Notes: a model not told the origin generated them from the letters alone. 64,000 nt of DNA from Vulcanimicrobiota bacterium (GCA_023447635.1 JAEXNA010000040.1:1-64000), one strand, 5' to 3'. Counted from the stretch's first letter, positions 27,560 to 39,221 are shown. Numbers and translations are program-made.

Positions 27560-29566
27560 ATGAGATTTCGGTCTGCCATCTGGACAGAGAGGGCGAGCCG
27601 ACTGACGCTGAGAAATGTCGTCCGGTTGATAGCGCAAAGACTTTCTCTCACGCAACGACTGGACACGGCGCCCTGGAGCGCGGGGGACACCGTGCGTCTG
27701 GGGCTGGCCCTGGTCGACGCTCTGCTCGAGCGCGACCGCCCTGGCCAGGGCGGGCTCACCCCCGACAGCGTGACCCTTTCCGACGTCGAGGGAGCGCTGA
27801 AGGCGACCCTCTCGACCCCTCCAACCGTCCCTCCCTCCCCTGCCCTGGAGGCTCCAGAGCGAGGCGGAGCTCTGGACGCCGCGCCCACGGCTTCGACGGA
27901 CCTCTACGAAGTCGGGCTTCTGCTCTTCTGGGCGTTGACGGGACGCCCCGCCTTCGAAACAGGTACTCCCGCGGAGGTCTGGGATCGCCAGCTGTCCTCT
28001 CCCCTCCACCCTCTTCCCGCAGGCCTGCCCCGTCCCCTCCGGGCCCTGGTCAAGCGCTTGCTTCAGCCGGACCCCCGCGACCGGTACCACTCCTACCAGG
28101 GGCTTCAGCACGATCTGCGGACCCTGGAAGGGGGACGGCTCGATTTTTGCATAGGAGCGAACGACCTGCGCACCGCCCTGGCGCTGCCCGACTACTCCGG
28201 CGGCTCCGACGAGATCGCGGAGCTTCTGGCCAGCGTCCTGGAGCGCGGAATGCTCAACCTGGTCGGCGTGTCCGGCTCGGGAAAAAGTCGACTGCTGGCC
28301 GAACTGGGAGAGCTGGCGCGGAGCAGCGACTGGGTCGTCCTCAGCCTGAGGGGCGAGCCGCTCTCGGGCACCCTGGCGGAGAGCGTGGCCGGACTTCTCG
28401 AGCACTGCGGGACCCTCGAGCCTTGCCGACCCGCAGCCCAGGCGGTGGCCAGCTTGCTGCAGGAGCTGACCCGCTGCGACTCGCGCTCGAGCGGGCTGCA
28501 GAATCTGAGCGAATCTCTGGTCGAGGCGCGCCTTGAAGAGCTCTTCAGCTCCCTGCCGCTGGGGCACGGAGGCCCGGTCATGCTGCTGGTCGACGACGCC
28601 CAGTGGCTGGCCGCATCGCTCCTGAGAGCCCTGGCTCACGCCAGGCAGAAAGGGAACCTGGCCGTCGTCACGGCCGGGCGAGTCCAGAGCACAGAGAGCG
28701 CCGACCAGACTCTGGACGGGCTCGCGGAGGACACTCTGAGGGAGCTGCTGGCCTCTATGGCCGGTCCGCTTCCGGAGTCCGTTCTCCAGTCTCTCGTCAG
28801 CGGCAGCGGAGGCTCGCCGTTCCTGGCCGTGGAGGGACTGCGAGGCTGGGTGGAGAGCGGCCGGCTGTCGGCCAGCCCCCAGGGATGGCGCGAAGCGGGG
28901 GCTCCAACCCCTGCCTCCAGGCGTGCCGGGGCGCTGCTGGCTCAGCGGCTGGACCTGCTGTCTCCGCTGCAGGAAAGAGTGCTGACGGGCGCGGCCGTGC
29001 TGGGTCGGACCGTCGATCCCGTGGCCACCGCGGAGCTCACGGGCGAGAGTTCGACGGAGGTGAGGGAGGCGATCGCCTCCGCCCTCGACCAGCGCCTGCT
29101 CTGGCTGGCGGAGGGAGGCGCTCTGACCTTCTGCCACGACCGGATCCGGGAAGAGTTGGAGGCGCGTTTGCCCTCCAGAGTCCGTCGCGAACTGCATCAG
29201 GCCGCGGCGCTCCGGGCTGAGCGCTGCAGCCCTCACGAGCCGCTGCCGCAGGCGCATCACTTTCCAGAGCCGAGCTTCATCAGCGGGCGCTGCGACCGGC
29301 GCTGGAAGCCGGTCGAGCCGCTCGCCGGGCCGGCGATCTTCAGCTGGCCGAACGGTGTTACAGGATGGTCCTGCTGGGCTTCCCGGAACATCCGGCCAGA
29401 CGTGAGCTCGCCGAAGTTCTGGTGGGGCGAGGGAGCCACCTGGAGGAAGCCAGGCGCTTGCTCAACGATTCGCTGGCGGCTTGCGGAAGCTCGCGGGAGC
29501 GCGCGCTCGTCGACGCGGGGCTGGCCAATCTCGAGTATCGCTGCGACCAGCCGGAGGCGGCTCTGA
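27560..29566 (+). CDS. AAA ATPase/pseudokinase N-part of a giant histidine kinase (frameshifted)
   Basis: Real coding ends near 29270. Residues 1-190 look like the C-lobe of a protein kinase (LYEVGLLLFWALTGRPAFE; LVKRLLQPDPRDRYHSYQGLQHDL) without N-lobe or HRD/DFG, hence a pseudokinase. An AAA/STAND ATPase follows with Walker A GVSGSGKSRLL (about 234) and Walker B VMLLVDDAQWL (about 340). After QAHHF the frame becomes meaningless, while the frame of the 29365-31791 segment carries on smoothly (RAELHQRALRPALEAG), so one base is missing near 29268. With the second part it forms one protein of about 1,400 residues, a known composite of kinase-like, AAA, TPR and histidine kinase domains. Confidence 0.8.
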   Translation: MRFRSAIWTERASRLTLRNVVRLIAQRLSLTQRLDTAPWSAGDTVRLGLALVDALLERDRPGQGGLTPDSVTLSDVEGALKATLSTPPTVPPSPALEAPERGGALDAAPTASTDLYEVGLLLFWALTGRPAFETGTPAEVWDRQLSSPLHPLPAGLPRPLRALVKRLLQPDPRDRYHSYQGLQHDLRTLEGGRLDFCIGANDLRTALALPDYSGGSDEIAELLASVLERGMLNLVGVSGSGKSRLLAELGELARSSDWVVLSLRGEPLSGTLAESVAGLLEHCGTLEPCRPAAQAVASLLQELTRCDSRSSGLQNLSESLVEARLEELFSSLPLGHGGPVMLLVDDAQWLAASLLRALAHARQKGNLAVVTAGRVQSTESADQTLDGLAEDTLRELLASMAGPLPESVLQSLVSGSGGSPFLAVEGLRGWVESGRLSASPQGWREAGAPTPASRRAGALLAQRLDLLSPLQERVLTGAAVLGRTVDPVATAELTGESSTEVREAIASALDQRLLWLAEGGALTFCHDRIREELEARLPSRVRRELHQAAALRAERCSPHEPLPQAHHFPEPSFISGRCDRRWKPVEPLAGPAIFSWPNGVTGWSCWASRNIRPDVSSPKFWWGEGATWRKPGACSTIRWRLAEARGSARSSTRGWPISSIAATSRRRL

Positions 29567-31791
29567 AGCATCTTCGTCGGGCGCTGGCCGCATTAGGCCA
29601 GCCCTGGCCGAGCAAGCCCACCGTGGGGCTGCGGATCGCGGGCAACCTGCTCACCTATTTCTTCCACCTCGCCCTTCCGCTGCGGCTGCATCGCAAAGAG
29701 GTGGAGGACCCGCTGGAGTTCGAGCTTCTGGTCGACCTGCTGAAGAGAACGGCCGAGGTTGGCTTCGAACTGGGGGAAGCGCCAATCGTGGCCTGGGCCC
29801 ATCTGCAGGCGCTCAACAGCGTCGAACTGTACCGCCCCTCCCCCCAGCTGGGGAACCTCTACTGTTACCACCTGGCGGTGCTTGCGGGGCAGCTTCGCCA
29901 GCCGAAGTTGCCGGGGCGCCACTGGAAGGCGGGGCTGCGCGCCTTGCGGCGCACGGGCACGCCGCATCAGCGCGGCAAGGCTGGAGTGTGGCTGGCCATG
30001 CGGCACTTCTTGCTGGGCCGGTTAGAGCACTCTGCGCGCGTGGCCACCCGCTCCCTGGCGGACCTGTCCGAAGCTGGAGATCTATGGGAAGCCCAGATCA
30101 TCCTGGGTCTGCTTTCCAACATCCGGTTCGCGCAGGGTCGCGTGGGCGAAGCGCTGGAGTTGGCGCGCGAGGCGTACTACGGCGCGCTTCGCTGGAACAA
30201 CGCTCTGGCCGCGGCGAGAGCTTTGCTGGCCTGGGCTCAGGCCTCGTGCGGCTCCTTCCCCAAGGAGCTGCTGGACGTGGAGCTGCGGCGGGCGGGAACC
30301 TCGGCCTATCGTCTTTTCGAGCTCTACCTTGCCGCCGATTGGCCCGGCCTGCCCAGAACTCCCGAACCGCCGGCGCTGAAGGCCAGGCTCGCGGTGCTAT
30401 TAGAGACGGCACGAGACCTTCTGGACGCCGCTTGCCACGAGCAGTTCCTGCAGCGCGCCGCAGACGCTCTGCGCTTTATGACCCGAGCGGAGAGAGCCTG
30501 GGTGGTTTCCGGCCCTCCCCAGACGGCTCGCGCCGCGCGAGGCGGTCGAGCTCCTATTTCTCCGGAACCGTACGCGCTCAGCCTGAAGCTTGGACGCTCT
30601 GTTCGGCTGGAGGATCCCGACAGCGATCCGGCGCTGGCCCGCCACGGCGTTCGTTCGGCGCTTTACGTTCCCTTAGGGCCGGCCTCGGCAGTTCTGCTGG
30701 TGCATAGCCGGATCAACAGCCTGTTTGGCCATGAAGATGTCGTTCTGGCGGATTTTCTCGCACGCCTCACCTCGACAGCCCTGGAGAGCCACCAGCGGCT
30801 GGCCGAGCTCCGCGACAGCGAACTGCGGTTCCGCACCCTGTTCGAGAGCGCCGGGGTGGGGCTGCAGCTGATCTCTTTAGAGGGGCGACTGCTGGCCGAG
30901 AACCAGTTCTTGCGCGACCGCTTGGGCCTGGGTAGCCCGGATTCGAAGGACCCGCTGAGTCTGCTCGAATCTCCGGACCGCGCGAAGGAGGCGGCGCTGC
31001 TTGCGGAACTGCTGGCGGGCGAGCGGGAGTCGTACAGCTTGATGCTTCGCCATCGACGCGACAGTGGAGCTTCGGCCTGGACTCAGGTGACGGCGACCCT
31101 TCTTCGCACCACGGGCGGGCAGCCGGCCCGGGCGGTTCGGGCGGTCAGTGACGTCAGCACTCGCCACCTCGAGTGGGTCATCGACTTTGGTGAGTCGCAG
31201 CGCCAGTTGCTGGCCCTCGATCTGCACGACGGGATAGCCCAGCGGCTGATCGCCGCCAGCTTTCAGAGCTACGTGGGAACTCCGGAGCGGGCACTCGAGG
31301 TGGTCCGGAAAGAGCTCTCGGCCAGCGTCGAGGAGGTTCGGCGACTGCATCGCGACCTCTCCTCTCCACTAGCCACCCGCCAGTCGTATCGCAAGGCGCT
31401 GCGCGACTTTTTGATCAATCTCGAGATGAACGCGGGGCTGCGTCTGGACTGGCGGATCCGGCGCGAGCCGAAGGTGCGCTGGCCGCGCGGTCTATCGGGA
31501 CTGTTCAGCTATCGGATCGTGCAGGAGGCGTTGAGCAACGTGCTGCGCCATTCCAAGGCAGACAGAGCCAGGGTGAGACTGTGGTTGGGCCCGAACCAGC
31601 TTCGTGGCGAGGTGCTCGACAACGGGGTGGGGCTAGGTTCGGCGAGCTCTTCCTCTCCAGGGAGAGCGCATGTGGGGTTAGCTGGAATCCGGCTTCGCTG
31701 CGAACTGCTTGGGGGGCGCAGCCGGGTAGAGACTATGCCGGGCGGAGGCACCAGGTTGCGCTTCGTTTTGCCGAGAGAGGAAGAAGCATGA
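29365..31791 (+). CDS. TPR/GAF/PAS/HisKA_3 sensor histidine kinase (C-part of the giant gene)
   Basis: Continues the gene starting at 27560; the frame is already open and coding from about 29270. Order: TPR-like helices (about the first 300 residues), a GAF-like region around LGRSVRLEDPDSDPALARHGVRSALYVPLG, a PAS-like domain (LRFRTLFESAGVGLQLISLEGRLLAEN), a HisKA_3 helix with the phosphorylated His in LALDLHDGIAQRL, and HATPase_c boxes RIVQEALSNVLRHSKA, EVLDNGVGLG and HVGLAGIRLRCELL. No TM segments, so a cytoplasmic sensor. The stop overlaps the response-regulator start (ATGA), which pairs the two. Confidence 0.88.
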   Translation: MVLLGFPEHPARRELAEVLVGRGSHLEEARRLLNDSLAACGSSRERALVDAGLANLEYRCDQPEAALKHLRRALAALGQPWPSKPTVGLRIAGNLLTYFFHLALPLRLHRKEVEDPLEFELLVDLLKRTAEVGFELGEAPIVAWAHLQALNSVELYRPSPQLGNLYCYHLAVLAGQLRQPKLPGRHWKAGLRALRRTGTPHQRGKAGVWLAMRHFLLGRLEHSARVATRSLADLSEAGDLWEAQIILGLLSNIRFAQGRVGEALELAREAYYGALRWNNALAAARALLAWAQASCGSFPKELLDVELRRAGTSAYRLFELYLAADWPGLPRTPEPPALKARLAVLLETARDLLDAACHEQFLQRAADALRFMTRAERAWVVSGPPQTARAARGGRAPISPEPYALSLKLGRSVRLEDPDSDPALARHGVRSALYVPLGPASAVLLVHSRINSLFGHEDVVLADFLARLTSTALESHQRLAELRDSELRFRTLFESAGVGLQLISLEGRLLAENQFLRDRLGLGSPDSKDPLSLLESPDRAKEAALLAELLAGERESYSLMLRHRRDSGASAWTQVTATLLRTTGGQPARAVRAVSDVSTRHLEWVIDFGESQRQLLALDLHDGIAQRLIAASFQSYVGTPERALEVVRKELSASVEEVRRLHRDLSSPLATRQSYRKALRDFLINLEMNAGLRLDWRIRREPKVRWPRGLSGLFSYRIVQEALSNVLRHSKADRARVRLWLGPNQLRGEVLDNGVGLGSASSSSPGRAHVGLAGIRLRCELLGGRSRVETMPGGGTRLRFVLPREEEA

Positions 31792-32399
31792 GAGTAGTCC
31801 TTATTGACGACCATATGCTGGTTCGCCGCGGGGTTCGCGAAATTTTGGAAGGGAGGGGGGTGGAGGTGGTCGCGGACCTCGACCCTCACCCATCCGTGCT
31901 GGAAGAGGCCGCGCGCGCGAGACCCGACGTGCTAGTGCTGGACCTGGCGATGCCGGAGCCCGGGGGCGTGGCTTTGCTGCGCGAATGGAAGAGTCGCCAG
32001 CCCGCCGTCCCTGTTCTGATCCTCTCGATGCACGTGGAGCAGCCCTGGGTAGGCTGGGCGATGGAGGCTGGGGCGGACGGCTACCTCTCAAAGGCCAGCG
32101 GGCCTGAGCAGTTGCTGGAGGCGCTGCGCGATCTCGAGGCGGGGCGTTCGGCGATCTGCCCGCAGGTGAGTCGGCTGGTAGAAAGGATGCCGGCTAGAGC
32201 CGCCGGGCCGCGCCTGACCCGCCGAGAGCTCGAGGTGCTGCGCGAGGTCAGGCGAGGCGCCAACATCGCCGAACTGGCAGCGCGTTTCGTGGTCTCGCAC
32301 AACACAGCGAAGACACACTTGCACTCGCTCTACCGCAAATTTCAGGTCTCGGACCGCGCTCAACTGCTGCTGAAGGCGCACCACCTGGGGTTGGAGTAG
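31788..32399 (+). CDS. NarL/LuxR-family response regulator
   Basis: 203 aa from ATG 31788, overlapping the kinase stop; longer in-frame extensions upstream lie inside the kinase gene. Receiver domain: VVLIDDHMLVRRG (acidic pair), phosphorylated Asp in DVLVLDLAMPEPGG, Thr/Ser position in VLILSMHVEQ, Lys in GYLSKAS. C-terminal LuxR helix-turn-helix: LTRRELEVLREVRRGANIAELAARFVVSHNTAKTHLHSLYRKF. Expected to be phosphorylated by the adjoining HisKA_3 kinase and to bind DNA as a dimer. Targets unknown. Confidence 0.93.
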   Translation: MRVVLIDDHMLVRRGVREILEGRGVEVVADLDPHPSVLEEAARARPDVLVLDLAMPEPGGVALLREWKSRQPAVPVLILSMHVEQPWVGWAMEAGADGYLSKASGPEQLLEALRDLEAGRSAICPQVSRLVERMPARAAGPRLTRRELEVLREVRRGANIAELAARFVVSHNTAKTHLHSLYRKFQVSDRAQLLLKAHHLGLE

Positions 32400-32863
32400 G
32401 CCTCGCCTAAGCTGACAGCGGGTCGGGCGGATTGCGGGTCGAGAGGGGGCAATGTTGGACGCTCCTGGCGGGAACGAGGTGATCGCGTTGTCCGCCTCGT
32501 TGGCGGAACGCCTGGTTGCAGGACGAAGATGGAAAGAGGAGCTCGGCGGTCGCGGTTCTAAGCGGTGCTTCTATGACTTTCGTAGCAGTCACGGTCCTCA
32601 ACTCCGAGATCCTGGAAGCGTCTCTTCCCTCCACCTTCGATCCCTACCAGGGTCTGCCGAAGAGCCCCTGGCGCACCTTCACCAACCCGATCTTCAAGGC
32701 CGGCCAACGGCTGCCCCATCCCCGTACCTCGCCTCGAGAGACTCCCTTGTACAAATCCCTCAAGGCGTTAGGCCAACGCCCTGGAATTTCAAGACCTGGT
32801 GGCAAGCGGTGCCGGGCGGAGCCTGGGACGGGTGGAGGGGAGACATGAGCGCCTGGCGGATGG
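32400..32863. other. gene-poor spacer with one doubtful reading frame
   Basis: Between the response regulator and the ParE gene. The + frame 32516-32848 (110 codons; central phrase NSEILEASLPSTFDPYQGLP) is open but matches no family I know and has no Shine-Dalgarno. Another + frame from 32452 is Arg-rich and shadow-like. I see no hairpin terminator or repeat. Probably decayed accessory DNA. Confidence 0.3.
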
Positions 32864-33190
32864 TCAGCGAAGAAGTCGCTTTTCTAGAAGGCTTCGGAAG
32901 TCGCGTTTTTCATGGGCGATGAGGAACACGATCACGCGCTGGTCCTGAACGCGGGATAGCACCCGGTATGGCTTGACGAGCATATGGCGGAACTCGGAGA
33001 TACCTAGGGACTGGAGCTGTGTAGGGAGAGCGCGTCGCAACGGACTGTTAGCAAGGCTGGCGACGGCGTGCTCCAAGCTGTCCAAGAGGGCGCGCGCCTC
33101 GGCCTCTCCCTGGCGCTCGGCGGTACGCAGGAACAGCGTCTTGGGATCGAGTTCCGCCCCGGTCGTCAGCTCGACCTGATAGTCATCCAT
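32864..33190 (-). CDS. ParE/RelE-type toxin
   Basis: 108 aa. The fold pattern is typical of the ParE/RelE superfamily: an N-terminal helix pair (AELDPKTLFLRTAERQGEAEARALLDSLEHAVASLANSP), then strands ISEFRHMLVKPYRVLSRVQDQRVIVFLIAHEKRD and a final basic tail (LLEKRLLR). ParE toxins inhibit gyrase, RelE toxins cut mRNA at ribosomes; the sequence does not decide. Translated with an 8-bp overlap after the antitoxin gene. Confidence 0.85.
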   Translation of the reverse strand: MDDYQVELTTGAELDPKTLFLRTAERQGEAEARALLDSLEHAVASLANSPLRRALPTQLQSLGISEFRHMLVKPYRVLSRVQDQRVIVFLIAHEKRDFRSLLEKRLLR

Positions 33191-33461
33191 TCACGTCGAG
33201 TTGGCGGCGCAGTCGCGCGAACACTTCTCCTGCCGGGCGGGTCTGGCCGGCCTCGAGCTCTTTCTGCCCCAGAGCCAGAATCTTCAATAGAGCCATGGTC
33301 TCCTGGACCTCTTCGTAGCTCTCCAGGTCTTGCAGGACGGCCTTAGCCTCGCCGTTGAGCGTGATAAAGACCGGCTCTCGAGTCTCGGCGAGTTCGCCTA
33401 GCACCTCGGCCGCGTTGGACTTGATATAGCTGATAGGTTTGATCTGCGAGGAAAGTCCCAT
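33183..33461 (-). CDS. Phd/YefM-type antitoxin
   Basis: 92 aa. SYIKSNAAEVLGELAETREPVFITLNGEAKAVLQDLESYEEVQETMALLKILA is the Phd/YefM DNA-binding fold with its C-terminal toxin-binding helix extended by about 25 residues. It precedes and overlaps the ParE gene, so the pair forms an intact type II module. A perfect 16-bp palindrome lies 11 bp upstream of the ATG, the expected autoregulatory site. Confidence 0.9.
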   Translation of the reverse strand: MGLSSQIKPISYIKSNAAEVLGELAETREPVFITLNGEAKAVLQDLESYEEVQETMALLKILALGQKELEAGQTRPAGEVFARLRRQLDVNG

Positions 33462-33472
33462 GAATCAAATTT

Positions 33473-33488
33473 AGACCAAATTTGGTCT
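33473..33488. promoter_or_regulatory. palindromic operator of the Phd/ParE module
   Basis: AGACCAAATTTGGTCT is a perfect 16-bp palindrome directly upstream of the antitoxin start codon (33461). Phd-type antitoxins repress their own operon through such palindromes, alone and more tightly in complex with the toxin. The position fits that role. Confidence 0.7.
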
Positions 33489-33514
33489 CATCACAAGATT
33501 GGTAAGCGATAGAG

Positions 33515-33546
33515 AAAGGCTCCCGGATCGCTCCGAGAGCCTTTTT
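33515..33546. terminator. bidirectional Rho-independent terminator downstream of clpB
   Basis: Stem GGCTC(C)CGGA / TCCG(A)GAGCC with loop TCGC, one internal mismatch, preceded by A-rich and followed by T5. It closes clpB transcription (stop at 33557) before the toxin-antitoxin promoter. Confidence 0.75.
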
Positions 33547-33556
33547 CACTGTTGCG

Positions 33557-36154
<2,598 letters not shown>

Positions 36155-36179
36155 ATCGTGTTCACCCTCCTCTGGGTCT

Positions 36180-36196
36180 GGCTAAGTTTCTTAGCC
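36180..36196. promoter_or_regulatory. inverted repeat upstream of clpB
   Basis: GGCTAAG-TTT-CTTAGCC, 7-3-7 perfect arms, about 26 bp before the clpB ATG on the minus strand and just after a TATGAT -10 candidate. It does not match CIRCE (9-9-9) or HAIR. Located where an operator or 5' mRNA stem would affect clpB expression. Confidence 0.5.
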
Positions 36197-36309
36197 CTAT
36201 CATAGGGGGGTCGAGATGGAGGCTCACTACCGCCGAATTAGCGTTCCGTTAGCGCGTATCCGCCGTAGAGCCAAGCAAGGGTTGCGGTTAGCGGGGCGAA
36301 GCTTTCCTC

Positions 36310-36888
36310 ATGACCGCGCACGCTAAGCCATATCGTTTCACCGTAGACGAGTACGCGCGTATGGGAGATGCCGGGGTCTTCGCGCGCGGACAGCGCGTGG
36401 AGTTGATCGAAGGAGAGATCATACCTTTGAGCCCGCATAATCGACCTCACGCCTCACGAGTCGCCCGCCTGAATACTCTTTTCGTTCGGTTGTTCGGCGA
36501 CACCCACGAGGTGCGGGTGGGACTGCCGCTGACCTTTCAGCCGTTCAGTGAGCCCGAACCTGATTTTGCCATCGTGGCTCTAGAGGCAGCGGATGCCGCA
36601 GAGCGCCATCCGTCGACGGCCGACCTGGTGATCGAGATCTCCGATAGCTCCATGGAGTATGACCGGGGTGAGAAGGCGAGCCTTTACGCCAAGGCTGGCA
36701 TCATGGACTACTGGCTGGTGAACCTTCGCCACGGACGAGTCGAAGTGCGCAGACAGCCGGCCGCCGACCCGGGCGCCTTCTACGGATTCAACTATGCGCT
36801 GACCTCGGTCCACGCTTCAGGTGAGTCGCTGACCCCGCTCGCCTTCCCCCACCTGCAGCTACAGGTGACCGAACTGCTCGGGCTTTAG
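36310..36888 (+). CDS. Uma2-family PD-(D/E)XK protein
   Basis: 192 aa. YRFTVDEYARMGDAGVFARGQRVELIEGEIIPLSPHNRPHASRVARL at the N-terminus, PFSEPEPDFAIV (metal Asp), TADLVIEISDSSMEYDRGEKASLYAKAGIMDYWLVNL (E-x-S-x-S-S-x-x-x-D-x-x-x-K-x-x-x-Y-A). The catalytic pattern is complete. It is divergent from clpB with about 155 bp between starts. The third and most canonical Uma2 gene of the window; biological role not established for the family. Confidence 0.9.
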   Translation: MTAHAKPYRFTVDEYARMGDAGVFARGQRVELIEGEIIPLSPHNRPHASRVARLNTLFVRLFGDTHEVRVGLPLTFQPFSEPEPDFAIVALEAADAAERHPSTADLVIEISDSSMEYDRGEKASLYAKAGIMDYWLVNLRHGRVEVRRQPAADPGAFYGFNYALTSVHASGESLTPLAFPHLQLQVTELLGL

Positions 36889-36974
36889 AAAAGTCTCGCT
36901 CGACGATAAGGACCGAGCCGACAGGACCTGAATCTCGATCCTCGTAGTAGAACAGCTCTAAACTAGGAGGTTTG

Positions 36975-39212
36975 ATGAGAAAAGCTGTTCCTAAAGCTCT
37001 CGTGCTCTTGCTGACCCTGTTCCTTTGGGGGTGCGGAGACTCCGAGCAGTATGTGCATACCGGCAATCTTCCCGGCCCGTCAGCCCGGGATCTGACTCTG
37101 AACTTCGTTTACAACGACGACGTCCTCAACCGTCTGCCCAGTACCGTGGCGTCCTACGACATCGAAGTTTATGCGAGCAACGGTACCCTGCTGCTCGAGC
37201 GTTCCACGAACCGGGTAGCCCAACTCACCCTCAACGGGATTTCGACCAACGCCTTTTTCTTGCGGGTGCTCTCGCTCGATGCCAACGGAGACGTTCTGGG
37301 CTACTCGGACTTCAGCGTAGCCGCAGGCGCCGCCTCGGTCGTCCTGCAGATCGACACCCTGCTCGACGGCGCCCCGCCGACCCCCGTCTTCAGCGACGCG
37401 GTGGGCGACCCCGTGCGCCTGGCTTTCCTGGTTCATCCGGAAGGGGCTCAGTCCGGAGCGGCCTTCTCTGTCTCCGTGGTGGCCCTCGATGCCACCGGAC
37501 GACGAGTCAACGATGTCGAGGGTAGCGTGACGCTGGCCCTGAGTGGGGGCAGCAGCCTCTCCGGGACAACCACGCAGAGCTTCGACCAGAACGGCGTCGC
37601 TCAGTTCAACGGCCTCTCGGTGGCCGCGCCGGGAGCGGACTACTTCCTGACCGCCAGCACCAATGGGTTAAGCGCGGCGCGCAGCCTGACCTTTTCTATC
37701 GGTCAGGTCCCGCCGGCGACTCCCGTAGCCACGGCGCTGGACTTCACCACCGCCCCTGGCACGGCCACCGTCGGCCAGGCCATGGCCCCGGCCGTTCAGG
37801 TGACCGTGCGCGACCAGTTCGGGCAGACCTTCGACTCGGACAACACCAGTGTCACCCTGGCCCTGGCCACCAGCCCAACGCCACCGGCCGGTGGAGCCCT
37901 CGGCGGGACCTTGACCGCCACCACCGTGGATGGGGTCGCGACGTTCTCGAACCTTACCCTCTCGCAGGCGGGAACCTATCGCCTGACCGCATCGGCCACC
38001 GGTCTGCTGAGCGGCGCCAGCACCGATATCGTGGTTGGCAACCTGACCCCCACCAACCAGATTCACATCAGCAGTAATCTGACCGATGGCAACCAGGAAA
38101 CGCCCGCCGTCACCGCGGACAGCAACGGTAACTTCGTCTTTGTCTGGGAAAGCTACAAGACCCCCCTGGGTCTGGATGGGATCTTCGCTCGCCGGATCGC
38201 TCCTAACGGCACCCCTATCAATCCTATCGTTGCGATCAGCAACGCTGAAGATCAGGCCGGCCTCGACCCTGTCGTCGCAGCCTTGCCCAACGCCGGCTTT
38301 GTCGTGGCTTGGATCCAGAGGGACCCTCAGTCGACGTTTGGAGACCAGGTTCTAGCACGCGCCTTTGATGCCAACAATCAACCTCTCGGTAGCGAGATCG
38401 TCATATCTGATGCTCCCGAAGTTGAAATCGAGAGTCTCGCTATCGCCTCGGACTCCTCGGGACGCTTCGTAGCGACCTGGGCCGCGCGAGACGGGAACTC
38501 CGACGAACAAACTGTTCAGGCTCGACGCTACGACTCGAACCAGCAACCGCTTGGGGTGGCGTTCCTGGTCAACTCGGAAGACTTTGACCAATACATGACC
38601 TCAGTGGCGGTCAATCCTGACGGAAGCTTCGCCATCGTGTGGGTACGCTACGATAGCGCCAATGACTTAGGTCTGATCTTTGGACAGCGGTATCTCGCTG
38701 ACGGTACGCCCAATGGGACGGCCTTCGAGATCAGCGAGGAGAGCGGCGGGGACCGCTTCAACCCCAGGGTCGGCTCTGCTCAAGACGGGCGCCTGGTCGT
38801 CGTGTACGAACGGAGCGCCAACGACACTCTCGATGAGAACGAAGGCGTCGCTGCTCGCCTGGTAAGCGCGTCCGGCATCCCCCAGGGGACGGAACTGCTC
38901 CTGGTGCCGGGCACGGACACCGCAGACTACGACCACCCCGACGTAGCCGTGGCCCCTGACGGTAGCTTCACCGTCTCCTGGTCCTTCCAGCCTGACGGAG
39001 CCCCCGACTGGGTTCAACTGTCTCGCTACACCGCCAGCGGCACGCTGATCGGTAGCGTGGCGCGCGCCGGCAACAGCGCCTCCGGAGACGAAGACGACTC
39101 GCGGGTGGCGCTGAACGCTCAGGGCGTCGCTGCGGTCGTATGGAACCAGGATGACATCGACGGAGACGAGGCTGGCGTCTATGCCAGCCTCTTCCCTACC
39201 GGTACGCCCTAA
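36975..39212 (+). CDS. large surface lipoprotein with Ig-like domains and FVxVW repeats
   Basis: 745 aa from ATG 36975 (AGGAGG four bases upstream). Lipoprotein signal ending LFLWGC, then GCGDSEQYVHT, the module shared with the broken lipoproteins at 15738 and 23938. Next a strand-rich domain to about 140, two Ig/Big-like units (GRRVNDVEGSVTLALSGGSSLSG; FGQTFDSDNTSVTLALATSP), then about six beta-propeller-type repeats of 55-60 residues in the last 380 residues (GNFVFVWES, AGFVVAWIQ, GRFVATWAA, GSFAIVWVR, GRLVVVYER, GSFTVSWSF). No enzyme site. Probably displayed on the cell surface. A strong terminator follows. Confidence 0.88.
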   Translation: MRKAVPKALVLLLTLFLWGCGDSEQYVHTGNLPGPSARDLTLNFVYNDDVLNRLPSTVASYDIEVYASNGTLLLERSTNRVAQLTLNGISTNAFFLRVLSLDANGDVLGYSDFSVAAGAASVVLQIDTLLDGAPPTPVFSDAVGDPVRLAFLVHPEGAQSGAAFSVSVVALDATGRRVNDVEGSVTLALSGGSSLSGTTTQSFDQNGVAQFNGLSVAAPGADYFLTASTNGLSAARSLTFSIGQVPPATPVATALDFTTAPGTATVGQAMAPAVQVTVRDQFGQTFDSDNTSVTLALATSPTPPAGGALGGTLTATTVDGVATFSNLTLSQAGTYRLTASATGLLSGASTDIVVGNLTPTNQIHISSNLTDGNQETPAVTADSNGNFVFVWESYKTPLGLDGIFARRIAPNGTPINPIVAISNAEDQAGLDPVVAALPNAGFVVAWIQRDPQSTFGDQVLARAFDANNQPLGSEIVISDAPEVEIESLAIASDSSGRFVATWAARDGNSDEQTVQARRYDSNQQPLGVAFLVNSEDFDQYMTSVAVNPDGSFAIVWVRYDSANDLGLIFGQRYLADGTPNGTAFEISEESGGDRFNPRVGSAQDGRLVVVYERSANDTLDENEGVAARLVSASGIPQGTELLLVPGTDTADYDHPDVAVAPDGSFTVSWSFQPDGAPDWVQLSRYTASGTLIGSVARAGNSASGDEDDSRVALNAQGVAAVVWNQDDIDGDEAGVYASLFPTGTP

Positions 39213-39221
39213 AACGACCGC

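Noticed and set aside
27548..29260. 570-codon frame antisense to the AAA/histidine kinase gene
   Set aside because: Arg/Gln/Gly-rich shadow; the plus frame has clear Walker A and B motifs.
36180..36196. CIRCE element at clpB
   Set aside because: The arms are 7 bp with a 3-bp centre, not TTAGCACTC-N9-GAGTGCTAA.
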